Below, one piece after another: positions 49,091 through 58,237 of a stretch of 64,000 bases of DNA. How positions within the stretch are numbered: position 1 is the stretch's first letter; each line of letters begins with the position of its first letter. Source of the stretch: Novosphingobium olei (lineage in GTDB: Bacteria; Pseudomonadota; Alphaproteobacteria; Sphingomonadales; Sphingomonadaceae); NCBI RefSeq assembly GCF_012927405.1, contig NZ_JABBGM010000002.1:558001-622000 (forward strand), read 5' to 3'. Under the pieces are notes generated by a model that was given only the letters and a program-made list of their open reading frames with translations, did no database searches and had not been told where the DNA came from. The position numbers and the translations under genes are program-made.

Positions 49091-50170
49091 TTGTCCGTGA
49101 CCACGACCTTCGCCCCCGTCCTGACCCGCGCCGCCTGGCGTGGCGACGAGCTGTCCACAGGGCAGGACTGGATCTATGAGCTGGATGGAGCCCAGCTGGC
49201 CGAGCTGGAGGCGCTGGGCGCGCGGTTCATGGCGGAAGATCCGGACCTGCGCACCGTCCAGGCGGAGGATTATCCGCTGGTCGCCTGTGCAGAGGCGTGC
49301 GAGGCCTGGCGGCAGGAAGTCGACTTCGGGCGCGGTTTCGTACTGGTGCGGGGGTTGCGCGCCGAGCTCTATTCCGACGCGCTGTCGAGCGCGATCTACT
49401 ACATCCTGGGCCTGCACATGGGCGATCCTATCCGACAAAACGAGATGGGCGACCTGATCGACCACGTCTACGCAACGTCGGACAAGACCATGGACGATCC
49501 GACCGCGCTTTCGTCGAAGGTGCGCGACAAGCTGGTCTATCACTCCGACAGTTCCGACATCGTCGCGCTGATGTGCCTGCGCGGTGCGAAGGAAGGGGGC
49601 GCATCGTGCCTGGTTTCGGGAGCGCAGATCTATAACGAGATCCTTGCGCGCCGGCCGGACCTTGCCCCGCTGCTGTTCGAGCCGTTCCATTGGGACTGGC
49701 GGCGGCAGGACCACGAAGCGCCCGCCGATACCTATACCTCTCCGATCGTCAGCATCGAGGAGGGCGTGTTCAGCATGTATGCCGGATCGCTCTATATCCT
49801 GACCGCGCAGGAATATCCCGGCGTGCCGCAGCTGACCGACGACCAGATCGAGGTGCTGCGCCTGTTCGACGAGATTACCTATGAGCCGGGCATGGCGATC
49901 GAGATGGATTTCCGCCCCGGCGACATCCAGTGGCTGTCGAACTATGCCGCGCTGCATGCGCGCACCACGTTCTGGGACTGGCCCGAACCGCAGCGCAAGC
50001 GGCATCTGCTGCGGCTGTGGCTATCGAGCAAGGGCGTTCGGCCGGTCGTTCCGGGCTTCGGCAAGAATGGCGTTGTCCAGCATCGCGCGGCGCCGCGCGA
50101 CGGTGCGGCGGAACATCCCGATGCATGCTTCCATGTGCGCGGCGCGGCGGTGCCGCGCTTGATCTCCTGA
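49091..50170 (+). CDS. TauD/TfdA-like Fe(II)/2-oxoglutarate dioxygenase
   Basis: A 359-residue oxygenase. The iron ligands are seen as HxD in VYHSDSSDIVALMCLR, and a distal His in YAALHARTTFWDW with an Arg for 2-oxoglutarate in KRHLLRLWLSS. The N-terminal segment RGFVLVRGLRAELYSD and the GLHMGDPIRQN stretch place it in the TauD/CAS-like group that hydroxylates small molecules. I prefer the TTG at 49091, preceded by GAGGAAG at a normal distance; an ATG at 49043 lacks a ribosome-binding site. It is divergent to the TonB receptor gene and convergent to an MFS gene 4 bp away. Confidence 0.78.
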   Translation: MSVTTTFAPVLTRAAWRGDELSTGQDWIYELDGAQLAELEALGARFMAEDPDLRTVQAEDYPLVACAEACEAWRQEVDFGRGFVLVRGLRAELYSDALSSAIYYILGLHMGDPIRQNEMGDLIDHVYATSDKTMDDPTALSSKVRDKLVYHSDSSDIVALMCLRGAKEGGASCLVSGAQIYNEILARRPDLAPLLFEPFHWDWRRQDHEAPADTYTSPIVSIEEGVFSMYAGSLYILTAQEYPGVPQLTDDQIEVLRLFDEITYEPGMAIEMDFRPGDIQWLSNYAALHARTTFWDWPEPQRKRHLLRLWLSSKGVRPVVPGFGKNGVVQHRAAPRDGAAEHPDACFHVRGAAVPRLIS

Positions 50171-50174
50171 GCTT

Positions 50175-51401
50175 TCAGATGATCGCGTTCGCGCTCGGGT
50201 CCGCCGGCCGGCGGATCAGCGCGGATGCAACGGTGAGCGGCAGGAGCGAGGCGGCAAGGGCCCACAACGCCGGGGCGTAGCTGCCGGTCGCATCGGCGAT
50301 CAGACCTGCGGCCCACGGCCCGGCCGAGGCCGCGCCAGCGAGCGTCCAGATCAGAGCAAGACCTGCGGTCCCTGCGCGGCGGCCGAAGTGTTCGACCAGC
50401 ATGACGGTGACCGCGAGCGTCACCAGCGCGGTTCCAAGGCCGAAAGCGGGGACGAAAAGCAGCGTCACGGCTGGCCGCGTGGCCAAGGCAAGGGCGACAA
50501 GTCCGACCGCCTGTGCGGCGAGGGCAGCGATCAGCATCGCGCGGGTGCCGGTGCGGGCGAGGAGGAAACCGCCGATCGCGGTGGCGGCAGCGCCGAACAT
50601 ACCTTGCGCGCCCAGCGCCGCCGCGCTGGCGCCGGCAGCCCAGCCGGCCGTGGACAGGTGCCCCGGCGCCGCGCTGAACACCGTCATCAGCGCGGTCTGG
50701 GTCAGGATCATGGCGCAGGCCATCACGCCATAGGCGTAGCTGCGCAGCGCGCGCAGCGGTTGCCGCGGGGCGCCTGCGTTGGCCGCGCGTGCGGGCGGCT
50801 CGCGCAGCAGGCTGTGCAGGACGGCGGCGAGCAGCAGGGCGAGCGCCGCCGTGCCGTACCAGTAGCCGCGCCAGCCGAGCGCGGCGGTGGCCGCTTGCGC
50901 CGCGATGGGACCGACGGCGTTGCCGAGCGCTCCGGCGGTCAGGTAAAGTCCGAAGCGCGGGCCGGCGCGATCGCCCGACCAGCCCGAGATCATCGTGAAC
51001 GCCGGCGTGTTGGCGAGCAGCGAAAAGCCGCCCCCGGCGAGCGCCGTGGCGAGGCAGGCCAGGGCCGGTGTCTCGGCCCGCGCCGCGACGAGGAACCCCG
51101 TCGCCATCAGCAGCGCGCCTGCGGTCATCGTCCTGCGACCGCCGAACCGGCCGATCGACCAGACCGGCAATGTCGCGGCGATGCAGGCCGCAACGATCAT
51201 CGCGGTAAACGCAGCCCCGGCCTCGCCCGCGCTCCATCCCCCTTCCGCCGCCATTGCCTGCAACGCCACGCCAAGCCCTGCGAAGACCACGCCCTGCCCG
51301 AAGAACAGTGCGAGCGAGCAGGCGATGAACACCGCGCGTTCGCGGTGCCTGAATTGGTCGGACGGCGTTTTTGCGGGCGTGGTTGGGAGGGGCGCCCTCA
51401 C
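50175..51401 (-). CDS. MFS transporter
   Basis: A 408-residue protein with about 12 hydrophobic helices. The loop RFGGRRTMTAGALLMATGFL between helices 2 and 3 is the usual MFS signature region and FGLGTALVTLAVTVMLVEHF is in the C-terminal half. The substrate is not apparent. The GTG start at 51401 overlaps the stop of the upstream TauD gene by four bases (GTGA), so these are one operon in which the transporter may import the dioxygenase substrate or export its product. Confidence 0.82.
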   Translation of the reverse strand: MRAPLPTTPAKTPSDQFRHRERAVFIACSLALFFGQGVVFAGLGVALQAMAAEGGWSAGEAGAAFTAMIVAACIAATLPVWSIGRFGGRRTMTAGALLMATGFLVAARAETPALACLATALAGGGFSLLANTPAFTMISGWSGDRAGPRFGLYLTAGALGNAVGPIAAQAATAALGWRGYWYGTAALALLLAAVLHSLLREPPARAANAGAPRQPLRALRSYAYGVMACAMILTQTALMTVFSAAPGHLSTAGWAAGASAAALGAQGMFGAAATAIGGFLLARTGTRAMLIAALAAQAVGLVALALATRPAVTLLFVPAFGLGTALVTLAVTVMLVEHFGRRAGTAGLALIWTLAGAASAGPWAAGLIADATGSYAPALWALAASLLPLTVASALIRRPADPSANAII

Positions 51402-52213
51402 GCCGGCTTTTCACCAAGGATCTGCACGCGGAAGCCCGAACGCGTTTGCGGGAAATAGTCCCAGATCGCCGAATGCTGGGCGCAGCGGTTGTCCCAGAAG
51501 GCGATCGAGTGCGGCTGCCAGCGGAAGCGGCACTGGAACTGCGGGTGCTGCACGTGTTCGAACAGGAACGACAGGATCGCGCGGCTTTCGACCGCGGGCA
51601 CGTCCTCGATATGCGTGGTGAAGCCGCGATTGACGTAGATGCACTTGCGCCCGGTGACGGGGTGGGTGCGGATCACTGGGTGGCTGTGGCGCGGCAGCTT
51701 CATGCCTTCGGGCGTTATGCCGCCGAAGCCGACCGCCGAATCGTGCACGGCCGTCAGTCCGTCGAGATAGGCCTTCATGCCGGGCGAAAGCGCATCGTAG
51801 GCGGCGTACATGTTCGAGAAGACGGTGTCGCCGCCGACCGGCGGGATCGTGTGCATGTAGAGCACCGAGCCCATCGGCGGGTGTTCGTCGCAGCTCATGT
51901 CCGAATGCCAGTCTTCGCCCGCGACGAACTTGCTGTCCGCGTCGGCGTGGATGATCGTCACTTCGGGGTGGCCGGGCACCTGCCAGGGCTTGGTGCTGGG
52001 GGCGATGTGCACGCCGCCGAACAGGTTGGCAAAGCGGATATGGTCTTCGTGCCCGATCTTCTGGTCACGGAAGAACAGCACCAGGCGGTCGGCCATGGCG
52101 GCGTGCAGTTCCTCGACCTGTTCCGCCGGGAGCGGCGCGGTGAGGTCGATCCCGGAAACCTCGCCGCCGATCGTGGGGGTGAGGTTGCTGACGGTGATGG
52201 TGTTGTAGGACAT
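51398..52213 (-). CDS. TauD/TfdA family dioxygenase
   Basis: A 271-residue Fe(II)/2-oxoglutarate dioxygenase with clear similarity to TauD. IGGEVSGIDLTAPL is the N-terminal signature, iron ligands lie in DWHSDMSCDEHPP (HxD) and CAQHSAIWDYFP, and the Arg of the 2-oxoglutarate site follows in RSGFRVQI. It hydroxylates a small acid, sulfonate or related substrate. It differs from the island enzyme at 17212 and has no sulfonate transporter nearby, so a non-sulfur substrate is plausible. It lies 48 bp after an amidohydrolase gene and overlaps the MFS gene, all on the minus strand. Confidence 0.8.
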   Translation of the reverse strand: MSYNTITVSNLTPTIGGEVSGIDLTAPLPAEQVEELHAAMADRLVLFFRDQKIGHEDHIRFANLFGGVHIAPSTKPWQVPGHPEVTIIHADADSKFVAGEDWHSDMSCDEHPPMGSVLYMHTIPPVGGDTVFSNMYAAYDALSPGMKAYLDGLTAVHDSAVGFGGITPEGMKLPRHSHPVIRTHPVTGRKCIYVNRGFTTHIEDVPAVESRAILSFLFEHVQHPQFQCRFRWQPHSIAFWDNRCAQHSAIWDYFPQTRSGFRVQILGEKPA

Positions 52214-52261
52214 TGCGGTTTCCTGAAAGGGCGGTTCCGTGAAGAGGGATCGGGTGAACGG

Positions 52262-53635
52262 TCAGCTTATTGGCCAAGCCGACTGCCGGGGCAGGCCGGA
52301 GCGGGCGATCAGGCCCTCGGCAGCCGACTGCGCTTCGGCCAGCAGGCGATCTTCATCGATCGTGGTGCAGCGGTAGTTATCGATCACGCGGCGGCCATCG
52401 ACCCACACGCTATGCACCCCGCGCCCGTCGGCCGACCAGACGAGCTGCGCCACCGGATTGTGCAGCGGGCGCCATTCGGGCCGATTGGTATCGTGGAGGA
52501 CGATGTCGGCCTTGTGGCTTGGCGCAAGGCTGCCGATAGTTCCGGCAAGGCCCATCGCGCGGGCGGCGTTGACGGTCAGCATTTCGAGCGCGGCTTCGGC
52601 GGGGAACAGCGCGGTATCGCGCCGGGCGTCCTTGAACAGCCCGGCGATGGCGGTGCCGGCGCGCATCAGATCGTGCGTATCGCCGCCGTCTGTGCCGAGC
52701 AGGAGGTTGACGCCGGCCGCCGCCATTTCAGGGAAAAGGCCGCAGGATGTTGCGCCATAGCCGCCCTTGAGCGCGGCGGCGGGGCAGTGGACCACATGGG
52801 TTCCGCTCTGCGCCAGCAGCTCGACTTCGGCTTGATCGACATGGACCATGTGGACGAGCGAGAGGTGCGAACCCAGCACGCCGAGGTCAGCCAGCCATTC
52901 GACCGGGCGCTTGCCGAACGTCGCCAGATACCAGTCCGGATCGTCCTGCGCCGGGGCCATGTGCGCGCAAATGCCAAGGCCGTTCTGGCGGGCGAGGGCG
53001 GTCGCCGCCTGCCACAGCGGCGCGGTGTTGGTGTTATGGCCGACGAGCAGCGGCCAGGCCGCGATCAGCCGCCCGTCGTCTGGATGCGCGGCGAGATCGC
53101 GTTCCAGTGCGGCGATGGCGTCATCGGTCAGCGCGGTTTGATCCTTATCGGGGGCGAATGCGCGGTCCATCGTCCAGCGGCCGATGCGCCCGCGCATGCC
53201 GGTGTCGGCCACGGCTTCGGCCACCGCATCGAAGGCGATCAGCGTGCCGGCTTCGAGGAAGGTCGTCGTGCCGGTGCGCAGCATCGAGAGGACGGCAAGG
53301 CGCGCGGCGATCGCCTGTTCTTCGGGCGTATGCCCCTGATAAAGCGGGATCACCCAGCGGTTCAGCCCTTCGTCGAAGGGCAGGTGTTCGGGGATGAAGC
53401 CCTTGATCAGCGTTTCGGTCAGGTGGACGTGGCCGTTGATGAAGCCCGGCGTCGCCACGAAGCGGCGTCCGTCGATCCGTTCGCGGGCGATGCACTGCGG
53501 CTCGATCTCGGCGCGCTTGCCCACCGCGACGATGCGGTCGCCGGTCATGGCAATGGCGCCATCGGCGATGACGCGCCGGGTTTCGTCCATCGTTACCAGC
53601 GTGGCGCCCGCAATCAGGGTATCGACGTGGATCAT
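52262..53635 (-). CDS. amidohydrolase family protein (ATZ/TRZ, cytosine/guanine deaminase-like)
   Basis: A 457-residue metal-dependent hydrolase of the amidohydrolase superfamily. The first metal site is in TPGFINGHVHLTE (HxH), later conserved histidines are in CAHMAPAQDD and VHMVHVDQAEV, and the catalytic Asp is in LLLGTDGGDTHD. The C-terminal composite beta domain (KADIVLHDTNRPEWRPLHNP) is typical of the ATZ/TRZ/S-adenosylhomocysteine-deaminase subgroup, whose members deaminate or dechlorinate N-heterocycles, purines or guanidino compounds. The neighbours (amidases, dioxygenases, PfkB kinase) make a nitrogen-heterocycle plausible. It shares its strand with the downstream TauD/MFS genes. Confidence 0.8.
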   Translation of the reverse strand: MIHVDTLIAGATLVTMDETRRVIADGAIAMTGDRIVAVGKRAEIEPQCIARERIDGRRFVATPGFINGHVHLTETLIKGFIPEHLPFDEGLNRWVIPLYQGHTPEEQAIAARLAVLSMLRTGTTTFLEAGTLIAFDAVAEAVADTGMRGRIGRWTMDRAFAPDKDQTALTDDAIAALERDLAAHPDDGRLIAAWPLLVGHNTNTAPLWQAATALARQNGLGICAHMAPAQDDPDWYLATFGKRPVEWLADLGVLGSHLSLVHMVHVDQAEVELLAQSGTHVVHCPAAALKGGYGATSCGLFPEMAAAGVNLLLGTDGGDTHDLMRAGTAIAGLFKDARRDTALFPAEAALEMLTVNAARAMGLAGTIGSLAPSHKADIVLHDTNRPEWRPLHNPVAQLVWSADGRGVHSVWVDGRRVIDNYRCTTIDEDRLLAEAQSAAEGLIARSGLPRQSAWPIS

Positions 53636-53652
53636 GTCCAGTGCGCCGACCC

Positions 53653-54462
53653 TCAGCCGAAGCGGAAGGCCGAAATGTCGGCCATCATCACGTTGTCAGT
53701 AAAAGGGCGGCTTCCGGGTTCGTCCCGCGCCGCGCCGGCGGCGACCATCAGCGGGATCAGATGTTCTTCGCGCGGATGGGACTGGCGGCCGGCGGGCGCT
53801 TCGGCCCAGTGCGCAAGGGCGGCCCAGCGCGCGTCCGGTTCGGCCGTTATGGCTTCGGTCAGCCAGGCATCGAAGGCGGCCGAGGGCTGGGTTGCGGCGG
53901 GCGAGAAGAACGCGCGCATGTTGTGGAAGCTCATGCCCGAACCGACGATGAGCACGCCTTCATCGCGCAAGGGGGCAAGCGCGGCACCAGCGCGCAAGTG
54001 CTCTTCAGGCGAAAGATCGCGCTTGAGCGAGAGGGGCACGACCGGGATGTCGGCTGCGGGCGTGATCAGCAGGAAAGGGACGAAAACCCCGTGATCGAAT
54101 CCGCGCGTCGCATCGGTGCGCGCGGGCAGTCCGGCGGCGCCCAGCAATTCGACGATGCGCTCGGCCAGTGCGGGCGCGCCGGGGGCGGGGAAGCTGAGTT
54201 CGTAAGTATGCGGCGGGAAGCCGTAGTAATCGAAGATCATCTCCGGCTGCGCGGCAGTGGAAGCAGTGAAGGCGTCTTCCTCCCAGTGTCCCGAGATCAC
54301 GATGATGGCCTTGGGCCGTTCGGGCAGCGAGGCGATCAGTCCGCGCAGGAACGCTGCGGTGCGGTCCCAAGCATCGGCCGGGCCGCCCATTGCCGTCCAG
54401 TCCATGAAGAAGCAGGGGCCACCGCCGTGGGGCAGGAACAGGGTCGGCATCCTGGTGGTCAT
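53653..54462 (-). CDS. class III extradiol ring-cleavage dioxygenase (LigB/DODA-like)
   Basis: A 269-residue protein of the LigB/DODA family. TLFLPHGGGPCFFM carries the first metal His, VISGHWEEDAFTAS the second, and GSGMSFHNMRAF a further conserved His. Such enzymes cleave catechol-type rings next to the hydroxyls, for example DOPA 4,5-dioxygenase or small aromatic extradiol cleavage in bacteria. The ATG at 54462 (MTTRMPT) fits the family; an ATG at 54612 adds 50 residues that are not conserved. It is the first gene of the minus-strand run (dioxygenase, amidohydrolase, TauD, MFS) and is divergent to the MFS gene at 54722. Confidence 0.8.
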   Translation of the reverse strand: MTTRMPTLFLPHGGGPCFFMDWTAMGGPADAWDRTAAFLRGLIASLPERPKAIIVISGHWEEDAFTASTAAQPEMIFDYYGFPPHTYELSFPAPGAPALAERIVELLGAAGLPARTDATRGFDHGVFVPFLLITPAADIPVVPLSLKRDLSPEEHLRAGAALAPLRDEGVLIVGSGMSFHNMRAFFSPAATQPSAAFDAWLTEAITAEPDARWAALAHWAEAPAGRQSHPREEHLIPLMVAAGAARDEPGSRPFTDNVMMADISAFRFG

Positions 54463-54721
54463 CTTGGCGGGCACTCCGTCTGCAACAAGGTGGCGGCGGA
54501 TCCGTCCGCACGTCCTGCGGCTAGGCGCTAGCCCGCCTGCCGTCTTGATCCGCCGCGCAAGCAAACTTGCACAGCACGGGCCGCGTTGCCATGCGGCGAC
54601 TTGACGGTGCACGCCCTTGTTCTTGCCGCAGGCTAAAAGGGTGCGCGCAGGTGCTTTTCAGCGCGGCCCGGCTGGGGTCTATTCGACCGATCAGCAAGGT
54701 ATCACCCAAGGAAAGCCGCCG

Positions 54722-55993
54722 ATGAGCAAGGCATCTTATGCGCGGTCCGCCGCGCAGGTGGCGGTTGCCGCCACCGTTGCGAACATGGTGTGCATCACCG
54801 CCGCGATATCGGCAACGATCGGCGTGTTTCTGGTGCCCATCGCCGAAGAATTCCACTGGCCGCGCGCCGCGGTTTCCGGCGTACTGGGGATGATCTCGAT
54901 CATCAGCGCGGTGACCTATCCGCTGATCGGCAAGGCGATGGACCGCTTCGGATCACGCTGGCCGCTGCTGATCGGCAACCTGGGGCTGGCCGGTTCGATC
55001 GCGCTGCTTTCGCAGGCGAGCGGGACGATCACCGATTTCTACCTGCGCTTCGCGTTGGTCGGGGTGTTCGGCACGCTCGCCAGCACGGGCATGCTGTGCA
55101 AGGTCGTGTCGAGCTGGTTCGACGCGCGGCGAGGACTTATGCTGGGCGTAACCGCCGGGTTGGGCAATGGGGTGGGCGCAACGCTGATGCCGGTGCTCGC
55201 AGGAATCTTCCTTGCCGCCTATGGCTGGCGCGAAAGCTATGTGTTGATCGGCCTTCTCGTTGCGGCGCTGGGCGCGCCGGTCATGCTGCTGTGGCTGCGC
55301 GATGCGCCAGTCGTGGCGCCGTCGCCCGAAGTCGCGGCGCCCGCGGTCGAAGGAATGAGCTTGCGCGAAGCTGCCCAAACGCGCGTCTTCTGGCTGATGC
55401 TGCTGGCGGTGGCAGCCGGTGCGGGCGGGATGACCGCGGTGTTCACCCACGTCGTGCCGATGCTGACCGACCACGGCGTTTCGCTGGGTGAAGCGACCAG
55501 CGTGCTGGCCGTGTTCGCGCTGGTCTGCGCCGGCTGGCAGGTGGTGACGGGCGCGCTGCTCGATGCGCTGCGCACACCACGCATCGTTGTCCCGATGTAC
55601 GCGAGCGCCATTGCCGGCCTGCTGTTGTTGCAGTTCGGGCACGGCACTGGCCAGATCATGACGGCGGGCGTGTTGCTGGGGATCGGGATGGGCGCGGATT
55701 ACGGCGCGCTGTCCTACTTCGTGTCGCGTTATTTCGGGCTGAAGCATTACGGCACGATCATCGGGACATTCTATGCGGTGGTGGCTTTCACGCAGGGAGC
55801 GACCCCAGCGCTGATGGACGTAAGTTTCGACCGTTCGGGTTCCTACACCATCGCGGCGCTGGCGATCGTCGTGGCGCTGGTTTTCGGGATCGCCCTGTTG
55901 ACGCTGATGCCGCACCCCGACGCGTTCGACGGCACAAGCGATGCGGCGCTGGACGAAGGCGCAAATGGCCGCGCGGCGGTTGTGCTCGCATGA
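54722..55993 (+). CDS. MFS transporter
   Basis: A 423-residue 12-helix transporter. MSKASYARSAAQVAVAAT starts the first helix, and GKAMDRFGSRWPLLIGNLGL is the helix 2-3 loop signature. The central loop and GMGADYGALSYFVSRYFGLK match the oxalate/formate or monocarboxylate-antiporter-like MFS group, whose members carry organic acids. The ATG at 54722 has AAGGAAAG upstream. Its TGA overlaps the start of the PfkB-kinase gene (ATGA), suggesting that it brings in a sugar- or nucleoside-like compound that the kinase phosphorylates, or is simply co-expressed. Confidence 0.8.
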   Translation: MSKASYARSAAQVAVAATVANMVCITAAISATIGVFLVPIAEEFHWPRAAVSGVLGMISIISAVTYPLIGKAMDRFGSRWPLLIGNLGLAGSIALLSQASGTITDFYLRFALVGVFGTLASTGMLCKVVSSWFDARRGLMLGVTAGLGNGVGATLMPVLAGIFLAAYGWRESYVLIGLLVAALGAPVMLLWLRDAPVVAPSPEVAAPAVEGMSLREAAQTRVFWLMLLAVAAGAGGMTAVFTHVVPMLTDHGVSLGEATSVLAVFALVCAGWQVVTGALLDALRTPRIVVPMYASAIAGLLLLQFGHGTGQIMTAGVLLGIGMGADYGALSYFVSRYFGLKHYGTIIGTFYAVVAFTQGATPALMDVSFDRSGSYTIAALAIVVALVFGIALLTLMPHPDAFDGTSDAALDEGANGRAAVVLA

Positions 55994-56895
55994 CGGTGGT
56001 GGTGTTCGGATCGATCAACCGTGATCTGGTGATGCGCGTGCGGCGCCTGCCGCTGGCGGGCGAAACGGTTGCGGCCTATGGGCTGGAACTGCTGCCCGGA
56101 GGCAAAGGTGCCAACCAGGCGACCGCCAGCGCATTGCACGGCGCTCCGACTCTGCTGATCGGCGCGGTCGGCGATGATGCGCACGGCGCGGCCATGCTCG
56201 CCGGATTGACGGCGGCGGGCGTTGATAGCAGCGCGATCGTGCAGGTCGCAGGGCCGACCGGCCTCGCCCACGTGTTCGTCTCTGACGAAGGCGAGAACCA
56301 GATCGTGATCGTCACGGGCGCGAACGGTGAGGCGAGGGCGCCGCTGGCGTTTCCATCCTGCGCGGATCATGCCGTCGCGGTGGCGCAGGCCGAAGTACCC
56401 GCGTCCGAAGTTGCCCGCTTTCTTGCCTTGGCGCGCGATGCCGGCGCTTGCACGCTGTTCAATCCGGCGCCGGCCAATGCCGAGGGGGCGGCGCTGATCG
56501 CGCTGGCTGATATGGTGGTGCTCAACGAAACCGAGCTTGCCTTCTTCACTGGCGGCAATGTGTCCGAGGGCGACGACGCGGTGGAAGCGGCGGCGCGCCG
56601 GTTGATGGCGCGGGATCGGCAATGGGTGGTGGTTACGCTGGGTGGCGAGGGCGTGCTCGCCTGCGGTCCCGGCGAAACGCTGCGGATTGCCGCACCGAAG
56701 GTCGCTGTGGTCGATACGACCGGTGCCGGCGATACGTTCTGCGGTGTTCTGGCGGCGCGCCTGTCGGAAGGGGCGGGCATGGCGCAAGCGCTGCAGCTTG
56801 CCTGCATCGCGGCGTCGCTGTCCGTGCAGCGGGTCGGCGCGGCGGCTTCGATGCCAACCCGCGCCGAAGTGGAGGCGGCGCTCGTCCGGTCCTGA
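55990..56895 (+). CDS. PfkB family carbohydrate kinase (ribokinase-like)
   Basis: A 301-residue kinase. The N-terminal PfkB signature FGSINRDLVMRVRRLPLAGE and GGKGANQATASALHG are those of ribokinases, and the anion-hole/catalytic Asp signature is DTTGAGDTFCGVL near residue 238. It phosphorylates the 5' hydroxyl (or equivalent) of a sugar, nucleoside or pseudouridine with ATP. Coupled by four bases to an MFS gene, it may act on the transported substrate. It is convergent to the acetamidase/formamidase gene, 30 bp away. Confidence 0.85.
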   Translation: MTVVVFGSINRDLVMRVRRLPLAGETVAAYGLELLPGGKGANQATASALHGAPTLLIGAVGDDAHGAAMLAGLTAAGVDSSAIVQVAGPTGLAHVFVSDEGENQIVIVTGANGEARAPLAFPSCADHAVAVAQAEVPASEVARFLALARDAGACTLFNPAPANAEGAALIALADMVVLNETELAFFTGGNVSEGDDAVEAAARRLMARDRQWVVVTLGGEGVLACGPGETLRIAAPKVAVVDTTGAGDTFCGVLAARLSEGAGMAQALQLACIAASLSVQRVGAAASMPTRAEVEAALVRS

Positions 56896-56925
56896 CGAGG
56901 CGCCGCCGCCGGTTAGTCCCAATGG

Positions 56926-58017
56926 TCAGCTTATATCCGTGACCGTGCCCTTCTGCGGGAACAGGCGGCGCTCGATCCGGGCGTGGACGCCCAGCGTGCC
57001 ATCGACCACCTGGGTCACGCCGAAGTCCGTCGCCACGCTCATCAACGAATAGGCATCGTCCTTGCTGAGCCCCTGATGTTCGTGGAGCAGGTGGAGCATG
57101 TCCATCGACGCATTCTTCATGGCCGCGTCGAGATCTTCACCGAAGCCGTGGACGATCCAGTTCTGCGGGGTTTCCAGTAGGGGCGAGGGGAAATCGAAGT
57201 CCTTGCGCAGCACGATCTGGAACAGGCAGTTGAGCGAGGATTCGATCGCGGTGCCGGAAATTTCGCCATCACCCTGGCTGACGTGGGGATCGCCGATCGA
57301 GAACAGTCCGCCCGCGACCTGGCACTTGTAGTACATCGTCGCGCCCGCGCCGATGCGCCAGTTGTCGATGTTTCCGCCGTGCAGGCCGGGGGGAATGGTG
57401 CTGACGGGCTCGTTCACCGCAGGGGCCACGCCGGCGGTGCCGAGGTGCGGGCGTGCCGGGATGGTGATGCCGGGCAGCGCCGGCTGGCGATCGCACACCG
57501 GGCAGTTGGTGATCGTGCCCGGCACCAGGTACTTGCCGGGAAAGTCATAGGCATAGAGCGCATGGGCGGTGTTGGCGACGGGGTCCAGCTCGTAGATCGT
57601 CACCCGCTCCTTTTCGCCGAATTCCTGGTAGAGGTGACCCCAGTTGGCGGCGAGGTTCGACCCGTAGTTGTTGCGCGGCGTCATCTGCAGGTAGCGCACT
57701 TCGAGCATGTCGCCCGGTTCCGCGCCTTCCACGTAGATTGGCCCGGTCATGATGTGCACGCCGGGCGCGCGCGTGGTCGGGTCGATTTCGCGGAAGATGC
57801 GCTCGACACCTTCGTCGAACATCAGTTCGGGCGCGTCCCCGGCATGGTGGGTGATCGCCTCGGCCATGATCAGGTCGCCCGACTTGACCGTCAGCGCGGG
57901 GGCAAGGTCGGGCGAGAAGTAGCCCCAGTGCACGGTTTGCGGTGTCGCCTTGAGATGATGCAGCGCGCCCGGTGCGTGCGTGCCGTGTTCCTTGCCGTGT
58001 GAACAGACCAGACCCAT
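56926..58017 (-). CDS. acetamidase/formamidase (FmdA/AmdA family)
   Basis: A 363-residue amidase of the FmdA/AmdA family. The N-terminal HHLKATPQTVHWGYFSPDL, the central HGGNIDNWRIGAG, and GDPHVSQGDGEISGTAIE are the family's most conserved segments, and the His and acidic residues in them are expected at the metal site. Members hydrolyse formamide, acetamide and similar small amides to ammonia and acid. There is no signal peptide. I chose the ATG at 58017 (MGLVCSHG) because the frame upstream is not conserved. A second, fused copy of the same family is encoded at 60232, so this cluster has two paralogues. Confidence 0.87.
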   Translation of the reverse strand: MGLVCSHGKEHGTHAPGALHHLKATPQTVHWGYFSPDLAPALTVKSGDLIMAEAITHHAGDAPELMFDEGVERIFREIDPTTRAPGVHIMTGPIYVEGAEPGDMLEVRYLQMTPRNNYGSNLAANWGHLYQEFGEKERVTIYELDPVANTAHALYAYDFPGKYLVPGTITNCPVCDRQPALPGITIPARPHLGTAGVAPAVNEPVSTIPPGLHGGNIDNWRIGAGATMYYKCQVAGGLFSIGDPHVSQGDGEISGTAIESSLNCLFQIVLRKDFDFPSPLLETPQNWIVHGFGEDLDAAMKNASMDMLHLLHEHQGLSKDDAYSLMSVATDFGVTQVVDGTLGVHARIERRLFPQKGTVTDIS

Positions 58018-58237
58018 GCCTCTGTGCCTCGTTGGTGGTGAGCGGTAAACGGCTGTCCTTGTCGGCCGTGAGCCCCGCTCCGGTCTTGTTCGGGTGCGCC
58101 CATAGATTTTGCAGGTGCGAACGATGCGTCCGCGATGGACGTGCAATCAACAATCGAGGCGCGCGCTGCCAAGCCGCCCAGGAGGCCGGTCCGGCACAAG
58201 GCGAAACCCAGCAATTGCAACGGAGCAAAGCGCCGCG

